Assembly (NCBI GenBank): GCA_017537105.1
Contig: JAFWBZ010000231.1
Coordinates: forward strand, 1-11,470
DNA: 11,470 nt
From: Clostridia bacterium
GTDB lineage: Bacteria > Bacillota > Clostridia > Christensenellales > Aristaeellaceae
Reading direction: 5' to 3'
This document shows, piece after piece, positions 1 through 6,161 of the stretch. Under the pieces are notes generated by a model. The model made no database searches. It was not told the DNA's origin and saw nothing but the letters and a program-made list of their open reading frames with translations. The translations under genes and the position numbers were made by a program. Each line of letters starts with the position of its first letter. Position 1 is the first letter of the stretch.

Positions 1-70
1 CCGCCTCCTCCGGGGTCATGGCGCCGTCCTTTACTGCGTTCAGCGTCCTGAGCAATGCCTGTCTGTCCAT
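1..70 (-). CDS. larB: LarB N-terminus (partial): pyridinium-3,5-biscarboxylic acid mononucleotide synthase
   Basis: Only the first 23 codons are in the window; the rest lies beyond position 1. The start ATG (68-70) directly follows the larE stop codon with no spacer, so the two genes are very probably translationally coupled. The visible residues begin MDRQALLRTLNAVKDGAM and continue into TPEEA. This is the usual start of LarB/PurE-like proteins: a short helix, a 'VK.G..(S/T)PEEA' turn, then the carboxylase domain. LarB carboxylates and hydrolyses nicotinic acid adenine dinucleotide in the first step of nickel-pincer nucleotide synthesis. The call rests on this short N-terminal pattern plus the adjacent larE. 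The catalytic part is not visible. Confidence 0.75.
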   Translation of the reverse strand, partial: MDRQALLRTLNAVKDGAMTPEEA

Positions 71-847
71 TCAGCCCCTGTCCTCCGTATCCAGCAGTAT
101 GATGTCAAAGTGGGGCGAGAGCGCCCCGCGAATCTCCGCGCGCCGGGCCGCGGCAGCCTCCAGTTGGTCCGAGCGGAATTGAAGCCGCGCCGCGCCGTGG
201 TACACCCGGCAGCGAAAGTCCGTAAACCCCAGCTTAAACAGCGCCGCCTCCGCCGTCTCGATCCTTTGAAGCAGCTCGGCGGTCAGCGCCGTGCCCGCGG
301 GCACGCGGGTGGCGAGGCAGGCGTAGGCGGGCTTGTCCCAGGTGAACAGCCCCGCCTGCCGGGAAAGCGCGCGCACCTCCGCCTTGGGGATGCCGCACAG
401 CCGCAGGGGGGAGAGCACCCGGAGCTCCCGCAGGGCTCGCATGCCAGGGCGGTCCCCGGCGTCGTCGGAGGCGTTGGTGCCGTCGATCACGACGTCGAAG
501 CCGTCCGCCCGCGCCTCCCGAAGCAGCGCGGAGAAGATCGCCCGCTTGCAGTGGTAGCAGCGGTCGGCGGGGTTTCGGCGCACCGCCTCCACTGCCAGCA
601 CGTCCAGCGGGATCTCCCGCAGTTCGGCGCTCAGCTGTTCGGCCAGCCGCCGGGCGTCCGCCCGCTCGAAGGCGGGCTGGAAGGCGGACCGGGCGTAGTA
701 GGCGCGCACTTCGCAGCCGCAGGCCGTGGCGGCGTAGAGCAGATAGGCGCTGTCCGTGCCCCCGGAGAAGGCCAGGGCCATCCGGGGATGCTCCCGGAAG
801 AATTGCCGCAGCGCCTCCGGCACCGCCGCGTTCGTCCCGTTCGCCAT
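71..847 (-). CDS. larE: LarE: ATP-dependent sulfur transferase of nickel-pincer cofactor synthesis
   Basis: The protein has 258 aa, normal for LarE. The ATG at 845-847 is chosen because AAAGGGGG lies just upstream and the family's N-terminus starts here; the frame stays open upstream but without family sequence. LarE adenylylates pyridinium-3,5-biscarboxylic acid mononucleotide and swaps its carboxyls for thiocarboxylates, which then bind nickel for lactate racemase or related enzymes. Visible motifs are the PP-loop SGGTDS (residues 28-33), DRCYHCK (95-101), DGTN (122-125) and ACLATR (176-181). C177 matches in position the known sulfur-donor cysteine of Lactobacillus plantarum LarE (C176). 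C97 and C100 are extra cysteines that could join it to hold an iron-sulfur cluster, as reported for the cluster-type LarE. That subtype is inference. It is cotranscribed with larB; no larA is visible here. Confidence 0.92.
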   Translation of the reverse strand: MANGTNAAVPEALRQFFREHPRMALAFSGGTDSAYLLYAATACGCEVRAYYARSAFQPAFERADARRLAEQLSAELREIPLDVLAVEAVRRNPADRCYHCKRAIFSALLREARADGFDVVIDGTNASDDAGDRPGMRALRELRVLSPLRLCGIPKAEVRALSRQAGLFTWDKPAYACLATRVPAGTALTAELLQRIETAEAALFKLGFTDFRCRVYHGAARLQFRSDQLEAAAARRAEIRGALSPHFDIILLDTEDRG

Positions 848-877
848 GCCGCCGCCCCCTTTCGCGTGTACCCTATT

Positions 878-906
878 ATCATACCATAACGCTTCCGCGA
901 AATCAA
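878..906 (-). promoter_or_regulatory. Promoter of the larE-larB operon
   Basis: Read on the minus strand, TTGATT (901-906) and TATGAT (878-883) are separated by exactly 17 bases, a good sigma-A geometry. The larE start is about 30 bases downstream. It diverges from the ABC importer promoter at 978-1006, so the regulatory DNA between the two operons is shared. No riboswitch-sized leader fits between this promoter and larE. Confidence 0.7.
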
Positions 907-943
907 GAAAGCGTGCACCGGAAGACGTGGGCGGCAAAATTTC

Positions 944-977
944 GCAAGATATTCCTGCCCGGAGCAATTTTTTCCTG
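944..977 (+). promoter_or_regulatory. Tandem direct repeat, probable AraC-type activator operator
   Basis: Two 14-bp copies, GCAAGATATTCCTG (944-957) and GCAATTTTTTCCTG (964-977), agree at 11 of 14 bases and start exactly 20 bp apart, about two helical turns. The downstream copy abuts the weak -35 region of the importer promoter. Paired direct repeats one or two turns apart next to -35 are the classical layout for AraC-family activators, each copy having two boxes for the two helix-turn-helix motifs. The regulator encoded at 6158-7750 is the obvious candidate. The operator role and the match to that protein are inference. Confidence 0.5.
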
Positions 978-1006
978 ATGCAAAGTGTTCTTCCGCCATT
1001 TATAAT
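978..1006 (+). promoter_or_regulatory. Promoter of the sugar ABC importer operon
   Basis: A perfect TATAAT lies at 1001-1006. The hexamer 17 bases upstream (978-983, ATGCAA) is a poor -35 match, which fits a promoter that needs an activator bound at the direct repeats just upstream. The start codon of the binding protein is 34 bases after the -10 box. Confidence 0.65.
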
Positions 1007-1040
1007 GAAATCAGCCAAAAAACAGAGGAGGTCAACCCCC

Positions 1041-1952
1041 ATGAAGAAAGTCATCGCACTGGTTCTGGTTCTGATCCTCGCGCTGGGCGCCTGCGCGCTG
1101 GCCGAGACCACCCGCCGCTACACCTTCGTCTGCCCGCTGGTGGGCAACGAATACTTCGCCCTGTTCATGGACGGCGTGAAGGAGGCCGACGAGGAGTTCG
1201 GCTGCGATACCCAGATGGTGGGCTCCACCACCGCGGACCAGGAGGAAATGCTGGACGCGCTGGCCGCGGCGGTCGCCGCCAAGGTGGACGGCATCCTGAT
1301 GCCGGTGCACTGGCCGGACACCCAGAACGCGGGCCTGCTGGCCGCCAAGGAAGCGGGCATCCCGGTGGTCACCGTGGATGCGGACGACGAGGGCAGCGGA
1401 CGCCTGGCCTTCGCGGGCACCAACCCCTATGAGGCGGGCTACAAGGCCGGCGAGGCCATGGTGGAAGGCACCGGCGGCACCGCGAAGATCGCCGTGCTGA
1501 CCAGCGGCGTGGGCTCCGGCGGCAAGCTGGACCAGGAGCTGGACGGCTTCAACGACGCCATCAAGGACTACGACATGGAGGTCGTGACCATCGAGGAGAC
1601 CACGGGCGACCTGCTGAAGGCCGTGGAGAAGACTCAGGCGCTGGTGCTGGCCTATCCCGAGGTCAACGGCATCTACTGCCTGACCACCTATGACATCCAG
1701 GGCGCGGCCAAGGTCGTGCAGGAAAACGGCCTCGACAACATCTGCGTGGTCGGCTACGACGACGGCGAGGAGACCCTGAACTACATCCGCAGCGGCGCGG
1801 CCTACGCCACCATCGTGCAGGACCCGAAGATGATGGGCTACATCGGCGTCAAGCTGCTGGAGCAGATCAACAACGGCGAGACGCTGGAGGAGACCAACAT
1901 CGACACCGGCACCATCACCGTCACCAAGGAAAACGTGGATTCATACAAGTAA
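1041..1952 (+). CDS. Sugar ABC transporter substrate-binding protein (Peripla_BP_4 / ribose-binding type)
   Basis: The protein has 303 aa, typical of RbsB-like type I binding proteins. The ATG at 1041 follows AGAGGAGG at 1024-1031. Residues 1-21 are a signal sequence: lysines at 2-3, a hydrophobic core 4-17, then ACALA. It can be read either as a lipobox with C18 or as ordinary cleavage after A21; C18 at the end of the core makes a membrane-anchored lipoprotein plausible. The mature part has the two-lobed pattern of the family: a first strand ending in 'PLVGNEYFALFMDGVKEA', 'VDGILMPVHW' (a variant of the usual 'D.ii..p.d'), 'GIPVVTVDADD', the 'GTNPYEAGYKAGE' helix, and 'VVGYDDGEE' near the C-terminus. 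It would capture a sugar and deliver it to the permease encoded next. The exact sugar cannot be read from sequence. Confidence 0.9.
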   Translation: MKKVIALVLVLILALGACALAETTRRYTFVCPLVGNEYFALFMDGVKEADEEFGCDTQMVGSTTADQEEMLDALAAAVAAKVDGILMPVHWPDTQNAGLLAAKEAGIPVVTVDADDEGSGRLAFAGTNPYEAGYKAGEAMVEGTGGTAKIAVLTSGVGSGGKLDQELDGFNDAIKDYDMEVVTIEETTGDLLKAVEKTQALVLAYPEVNGIYCLTTYDIQGAAKVVQENGLDNICVVGYDDGEETLNYIRSGAAYATIVQDPKMMGYIGVKLLEQINNGETLEETNIDTGTITVTKENVDSYK

Positions 1953-1965
1953 CGATCTCCGCCGT

Positions 1966-2012
1966 GCTCCTGCGGGAGCCCGCCGGACCGGCCAACCGCC
2001 TTCGGCCGGTTG
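1966..2012 (+). repeat. Two small hairpins between binding protein and permease
   Basis: GCTCC/GGAGC (1966-1970/1975-1979) forms a 5-bp stem with a TGCG loop. CAACCG/CGGTTG (1993-1998/2007-2012) forms a second stem with an inner TTCG loop. An alternative pairing of ACCGGCC (1987-1993) with GGCCGGT (2004-2010) is also possible. No T-run follows, so these are not ordinary terminators. Hairpins after a binding-protein gene often protect its mRNA and raise its level over the permease and ATPase. Confidence 0.45.
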
Positions 2013-2041
2013 CCTGATCGGGCGAACAACCCTATCAATCC

Positions 2042-2067
2042 GCTGCCGCCGGAAATCCGGCGGCAGC
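2042..2067 (+). repeat. Perfect 12-bp GC-rich inverted repeat upstream of the permease gene
   Basis: GCTGCCGCCGGA (2042-2053) and its exact reverse complement (2056-2067) are separated by two bases, which gives a very stable stem with an AAAT tetraloop as the realistic RNA form. It ends 6 bases before the AAAGGAG ribosome binding site (2073-2079) of the permease. With no T-tract it is better read as an mRNA-stabilising or processing hairpin than as a terminator. It could also slow read-through so that binding protein exceeds permease. Confidence 0.6.
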
Positions 2068-2087
2068 CGCATAAAGGAGAAAGACAG

Positions 2088-3047
2088 ATGTCAACGCTTA
2101 AGAGGATTGCCAAGCGCAGCGAGATGGGCGTGCTGGTGCCGCTGCTGCTGCTGTGGATCATCACCGGCTGCTTCAACAGGAACTTCTTCAGCTCCATGAG
2201 CATGTTCTCCCTGCTGCGATCCATCTCGGTCACGCTGCTGGGCTCCATCGGCGCCACCTTTGTGTTCTCCTGCGGCATGATGGACCTGTCCGTGGGCGCG
2301 GTGTACGGCCTGGCGAGCATGGTCGCCGGCATGCTGATGGTCAACCAGGGCCTGCCGCCGTTCGTCGCCATGCTGGCGGGCTTCCTGGTGGCGGCGCTGT
2401 TCGGTCTGCTGAACGGCTTCACCATCAACACGCTGGGCCTGCCGGCGTTCATCTCCACGCTGGGCACCCAGTACATCGGCCGCGGCGTCGTGAACGTCAT
2501 CTCTGGCGGCAAGCAGATCGCGGGCCTGCCCGAGAGCTTCCTGGCCCTGGGCGGCAAGGGCCCCCTCGGGGTGTTCTGGAGCATCTACATCGCCGTGGTA
2601 TTCGCGATCATCGCGGGCTGGGTGCTGAAGTACACCGTGTACGGCCGCTCGCTGCTGGCCGTCGGCGGCAACGAGGAGACCGCCCGCACCTGTGGCATCA
2701 ACGTGCACCGGGTGCGCTACATCGCCTACATCATCTCCGCGCTGATGGCGGCGCTGGCGGGCATGCTGTCCGCGGCGCGGCTGAGCGCGGTGCAGGCCAC
2801 CTCCGGCGTGGGCTGGGAGATGGTGGTCGTAGCGGCCACCGTCATCGGCGGCGTCAGCATGTACGGCGGCTCGTCCTCCATCTTCGGCGCGGCCATCGGC
2901 GTGGCCATCGTGGAGACGCTCACCGTGTCCATGACCATGATCCGCATCAACGCCTACTGGCAGAACATCGTGGTGGGCATCATCATCATCGTCGCCGTGG
3001 CCATCGACACGTTCCGGCGCAAGAAGCTGTCCGGCGGAAAGGGTTGA
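2088..3047 (+). CDS. Sugar ABC transporter permease (BPD_transp_2 / RbsC-like)
   Basis: The protein has 319 aa, the usual size for RbsC-type permeases. ATG 2088 follows AAAGGAG at 2073-2079. It is very hydrophobic with about eight to ten membrane segments. Family landmarks are 'GMMDLSVGAV' in the second or third segment, 'GLPAFISTLGT' in the middle, the cytoplasmic loop 'GGNEETARTCGINVHRVR' that contacts the ATPase, and 'VIGGVSMYGGSSSIFGAAIG' before the last helices. It ends with a basic tail (RRKK). Only one permease gene is present, so the channel is presumably a homodimer, as in the ribose system. The stop is 4 bases before the ATPase start, so the genes form one operon. Confidence 0.92.
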   Translation: MSTLKRIAKRSEMGVLVPLLLLWIITGCFNRNFFSSMSMFSLLRSISVTLLGSIGATFVFSCGMMDLSVGAVYGLASMVAGMLMVNQGLPPFVAMLAGFLVAALFGLLNGFTINTLGLPAFISTLGTQYIGRGVVNVISGGKQIAGLPESFLALGGKGPLGVFWSIYIAVVFAIIAGWVLKYTVYGRSLLAVGGNEETARTCGINVHRVRYIAYIISALMAALAGMLSAARLSAVQATSGVGWEMVVVAATVIGGVSMYGGSSSIFGAAIGVAIVETLTVSMTMIRINAYWQNIVVGIIIIVAVAIDTFRRKKLSGGKG

Positions 3048-3051
3048 TCCT

Positions 3052-4566
3052 ATGGATAAGAAGCCTGTATTGGAAATGAAGGGCATCACCAAGGAATTCC
3101 CGGGCGTCAAGGCGCTGGACGACGTGACCTTCAACGCCTATTCCGGCGAGATCCTGGCCCTGTGCGGCGAGAACGGCGCGGGCAAGTCCACGCTGATGAA
3201 GGTGCTGAGCGGCGTGTACGGCGAGGGCACCTACGAGGGCGAGATCTACGTGAACGGCCAGCTCTGCCACTTCACCGATCCCTCCAAGTCCGTCCACGCG
3301 GGCATCGCCATGATCTATCAGGAGATCAGCATGCACCTGGACATGTCCATCGCCGAGAACATCTACATCGGCGCCTGGCCGAAGAAGGGCGGCCGCGTGG
3401 ACTGGGCGGGCATGAACCGCGAGACCGTGGGCCTCTTGAAGCGCGTGGGCCTGGACATGGCCCCGGACACCATACTGCGCCGCCTGAGCGCCAGCCAGCA
3501 GCAGCTGGTCTCCATCGCCCGGGCGCTGAGCAAGAATCCCCGCATACTGGTGCTGGACGAGCCCACCTCGCCGCTGACGAAGCTGGAGAGCGACCTGCTG
3601 TTCGAGATCCTGCTCAGCCTGAAAAACCAGGGCATCGCCTGCATACTCATCACCCACAAGATGGAGGAGGTCTTCGGCTACTCCGACCGCGTCACCGTGC
3701 TGCGAGACGGCAAGACCATCTCCACCTACAACCGGGAGGAGATCACCGAGGACCGCGTGATCGCGGACATGGTGGGCCGCTCCTTCGACAGCTACTATCC
3801 CAAGGAGACCGTGCCCATCGGCGACGTGGCCATGGAGATCCGGCACTTCTCCGTGGCGCACCCCTTCGCCGCAGGCAAGAAGATCATCGACGACGTGTCG
3901 CTGAACGTGCGCCGGGGCGAGATCCTGGGCGTGGCGGGCCTGGTGGGCGCCGGGCGCAGCGAGCTTATGAACGCGGTGTTCGGCAAGGACCCGAAGCTCT
4001 CCGGTGAGGTGCTGGTGGAGGGCCGGACCGTGGCCATCAAGAGCCCCGAGGATGCCATGAAGGCCGGTATCGGCCTGGTGACTGAGGACCGCAAGAAGGA
4101 CGGCATCATCGGCAACATGACCATCCGGGAGAACCTGACGCTGTCCAACCTGGACGCCGTCTCCTCCCACGGCATCCTGAACCTGAAGAAGGAGCGGGAG
4201 TTCGCCGGAAGGTATTACGGCGACATGGGCGTGAAGGCCACGGGCATGGAGGACTGGCTGTGCAAGCTGTCCGGTGGCAACCAGCAGAAGGTGGTGCTGG
4301 GCAAGTGGGTGGCGCGCGTGCCGAAGATCCTGATCCTGGACGAGCCGACCCGCGGCGTGGACGTGGGCGCGAAGTACGAGATCTACAAGATCATGGTCGA
4401 GCTGGCCCGACAGGGCGTAGCGATCATCATGATTTCCTCGGAGCTGCCGGAGCTTCTGAGCATGTCCGACCGGGTGGTCATCATCGCCGACGGGCAGATC
4501 CGGGGCGAGATGCCGGCCAGCGAATGCTCCCAGGAGAGCGTCATGGCCCTGGCGACCCGCAACTGA
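3052..4566 (+). CDS. Sugar ABC transporter ATP-binding protein with two ATPase domains (RbsA/MglA-like)
   Basis: The 504-aa length is normal for this two-domain family. Domain 1 has Walker A GENGAGKST (39-47), signature LSASQQQ (145-151) and Walker B ILVLDEP (165-171). Domain 2 has a degenerate Walker A GLVGAGRS (296-303) with arginine where lysine is usual, signature LSGGNQQK (406-413) and Walker B with D430-E431. The degenerate second Walker A is normal for the family. The domain-1 signature has serine where glycine or alanine is usual (LS-A-S-Q), a mild oddity. It hydrolyses ATP in the cytoplasm to power uptake through the permease encoded 4 bases upstream. No terminator is seen after the stop at 4566, so transcription may run on into the kinase gene. 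Confidence 0.95.
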   Translation: MDKKPVLEMKGITKEFPGVKALDDVTFNAYSGEILALCGENGAGKSTLMKVLSGVYGEGTYEGEIYVNGQLCHFTDPSKSVHAGIAMIYQEISMHLDMSIAENIYIGAWPKKGGRVDWAGMNRETVGLLKRVGLDMAPDTILRRLSASQQQLVSIARALSKNPRILVLDEPTSPLTKLESDLLFEILLSLKNQGIACILITHKMEEVFGYSDRVTVLRDGKTISTYNREEITEDRVIADMVGRSFDSYYPKETVPIGDVAMEIRHFSVAHPFAAGKKIIDDVSLNVRRGEILGVAGLVGAGRSELMNAVFGKDPKLSGEVLVEGRTVAIKSPEDAMKAGIGLVTEDRKKDGIIGNMTIRENLTLSNLDAVSSHGILNLKKEREFAGRYYGDMGVKATGMEDWLCKLSGGNQQKVVLGKWVARVPKILILDEPTRGVDVGAKYEIYKIMVELARQGVAIIMISSELPELLSMSDRVVIIADGQIRGEMPASECSQESVMALATRN

Positions 4567-4571
4567 TCCTT

Positions 4572-4642
4572 CCTCCGCGAACGGCAGGGGTGTGACGGAT
4601 GCCCGTCGACGTGCTATAATGGATGCAGAGCGTTCGCGGAGG
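4572..4642 (+). promoter_or_regulatory. 12-bp inverted repeat whose right arm contains the kinase ribosome binding site
   Basis: CCTCCGCGAACG (4572-4583) is the exact reverse complement of CGTTCGCGGAGG (4631-4642). The right arm covers most of the GGAGGG ribosome binding site (4638-4643) of the histidine kinase, and the 47-bp spacer contains the kinase promoter. RNA reading through from the importer operon would carry both arms and could hide the site. RNA started at the internal promoter would lack the left arm. A smaller stem, GACGG/CCGTC (4594-4598/4603-4607), lies inside. Alternatively the repeat is a protein-binding site. Confidence 0.55.
4592..4620 (+). promoter_or_regulatory. Promoter of the kinase-regulator-esterase operon
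   Basis: A perfect TATAAT at 4615-4620 has GTGACG (4592-4597) 17 bases upstream, which keeps TGAC of the consensus -35. Transcription would start near 4627, leaving a leader of about 23 bases before the kinase start at 4650. Confidence 0.65.
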
Positions 4643-4649
4643 GATGCAC

Positions 4650-6161
4650 ATGAAAGTCAACCGTTTCAACACGCTGGTGTTCCAGCAGGCGGTGTTCTTC
4701 ACGGTGATCCTGCTGGGCGTGCTGCTGCTGATCCTCACCAGCGGGCACATGACCCAGCGGGAGCGCGCCGCCAGCGAGGCCATCGACGCGCTGACGATGC
4801 CCTACACCCGCATCTATACCGGGCTGGATACCCTGCGGGGCTCCAAGTCCGGCGTGCTGGGCGCCGACGACGCGGCGGACACCGGGGCGGAGAGCGCCGG
4901 GATCATCGCGGGCATGCGCGAGGCGGCGGGTTCGCTGAAGGCACTGTTGAATGACGGCGATTACAACCGCTCCAGCGTGGAGCTGGACAACACGCTGGAG
5001 AGCTATCAGTCCATCTATGAGGACGTGCTCGCCTGCTACACGCGCCGCGATTATCCCCGGATGAACCTGGCCATCGAACGGCTGGACCAAGCGGAGCGCT
5101 GGATCCGCGGCTATCTGGCGGAGACCGGCGCGGCCATCGCCCTGCGGCAGGAGGCGCTGCGCGGCGAGACCAGCCGAAGGCGCGCCGAGTACTACCGCAC
5201 CATGCTCATCCTCGGCAGCCTCATCTTTCTGCTGTGCATCGTGACGCAGCTGCTGAGCTACCTGCGCTTTGTCAGGCCCATCGAGGAGCTGTGCCGCAAC
5301 GTGCGGGCGTTCCGGCTGTCGGACAGCGCAGAGGCGCTCCGGGAGCGGGGCGTTCCCTGCAGGCCCCACAGCATCCGGGAGGTCCGCACGCTGGCCACGG
5401 CCATCTACAGCATGCAGGACACCGTGCTGGGCCAGTACGCCGTGGAAAAGCACAACGAACAGCTGAAGCAGAAGCTGGTGGCAGAGGCCATGCACACCGC
5501 CCAGGTGGAGCGGAGGCTGCAGGAGGCCCAGCTGAAGGCCCTGCAGGCGCAGATCAACCCGCACTTTCTGTTCAACACGCTGAACATGATCGGGCAGATG
5601 GCGTACCTGGAGGGCGCGGAGCGCACGACGGACCTGCTGGACACGTTCAGCCGCTTCTTCCGCTACAACGTGGAGAGCTTCGAGCGCAACGTGACCATCG
5701 CGGAGGAGATCGAGAACGTGCGCGGCTACGTGGCGCTGCAGCGGGAGCGCTTCGGCGACAGGATCCGCTACCAAATCGACGCGGACCGCGCGGTGGAGGC
5801 CGTCCGGGTGCCCAGCCTGATCGTGCAGCCGCTGGTGGAAAACGCGCTGTCCCACGGCCTGCGCATGCGGACCGGCGGCGGGGAGGTGGACGTGTCCGTC
5901 CGGGCGCTGGAGGCGGGCGGATTTGTGATCCGGGTTTCCGACAACGGCTGCGGCATGGACGCGGAGGCCCTCCGCGCGCTGCGGGCGCGGGTGGACGGCT
6001 CCGAGAGCGACGACCGCGCCGAGCACCGCTCCATCGGGCTTTCCAACGTCGTCAGCCGCATGCGGCTCACCTTCGGCGGCCGCTTCCGCTGCGACATGGA
6101 GAGCGCTCCCGACGGCGGGTTCTCCGTGTCTCTGCGCGTGGAAGGGGGAATGGATCCGTGA
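4650..6161 (+). CDS. Sensor histidine kinase, YesM/LytS-type (HPK7-like)
   Basis: The protein has 503 aa. The ATG at 4650 is preferred because GGAGGG ends 6 bases before it; an in-frame ATG at 4644 would overlap that site. Domains in order are a membrane helix (about 14-30), an outside sensor region of about 155 residues, a second membrane helix (about 185-205), a HAMP-like linker starting 'VRPIEEL', a coiled segment, and a His_kinase domain with QINPHFLFN in which H305 is the likely phosphorylated histidine. The ATPase domain has N-box 'PLVENALSHGL' (N398) and G1 box DNGCGMD (431-437), then 'SIGLSNVVSRM'. It probably senses an extracellular carbohydrate signal and phosphorylates the regulator encoded next. 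The last four bases overlap the next gene (GTGA). Its nearness to a sugar importer is usual for YesM-type kinases. Confidence 0.93.
   Translation: MKVNRFNTLVFQQAVFFTVILLGVLLLILTSGHMTQRERAASEAIDALTMPYTRIYTGLDTLRGSKSGVLGADDAADTGAESAGIIAGMREAAGSLKALLNDGDYNRSSVELDNTLESYQSIYEDVLACYTRRDYPRMNLAIERLDQAERWIRGYLAETGAAIALRQEALRGETSRRRAEYYRTMLILGSLIFLLCIVTQLLSYLRFVRPIEELCRNVRAFRLSDSAEALRERGVPCRPHSIREVRTLATAIYSMQDTVLGQYAVEKHNEQLKQKLVAEAMHTAQVERRLQEAQLKALQAQINPHFLFNTLNMIGQMAYLEGAERTTDLLDTFSRFFRYNVESFERNVTIAEEIENVRGYVALQRERFGDRIRYQIDADRAVEAVRVPSLIVQPLVENALSHGLRMRTGGGEVDVSVRALEAGGFVIRVSDNGCGMDAEALRALRARVDGSESDDRAEHRSIGLSNVVSRMRLTFGGRFRCDMESAPDGGFSVSLRVEGGMDP

Noticed and set aside
2091..4170. Long open frames on the opposite strand and in a second forward frame across the permease and ATPase genes
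   Set aside because: They are rich in Arg, His, Gly and Ala with no family motifs and lie antisense or out of frame to clearly conserved transporter genes. This is the usual by-product of high third-position GC.
4559..4575. GCAA followed by TTCCTC upstream of the kinase promoter, similar to the importer operator half-sites
   Set aside because: The gap between the two boxes is 7 rather than 4 bases and there is only one copy, so it does not support autoregulation by the same motif.
4623..4649. Upstream in-frame ATG codons for the kinase at 4623 and 4644
   Set aside because: ATG 4623 lies before the predicted transcription start, and ATG 4644 directly abuts the GGAGGG site with no spacer; ATG 4650 has correct spacing.
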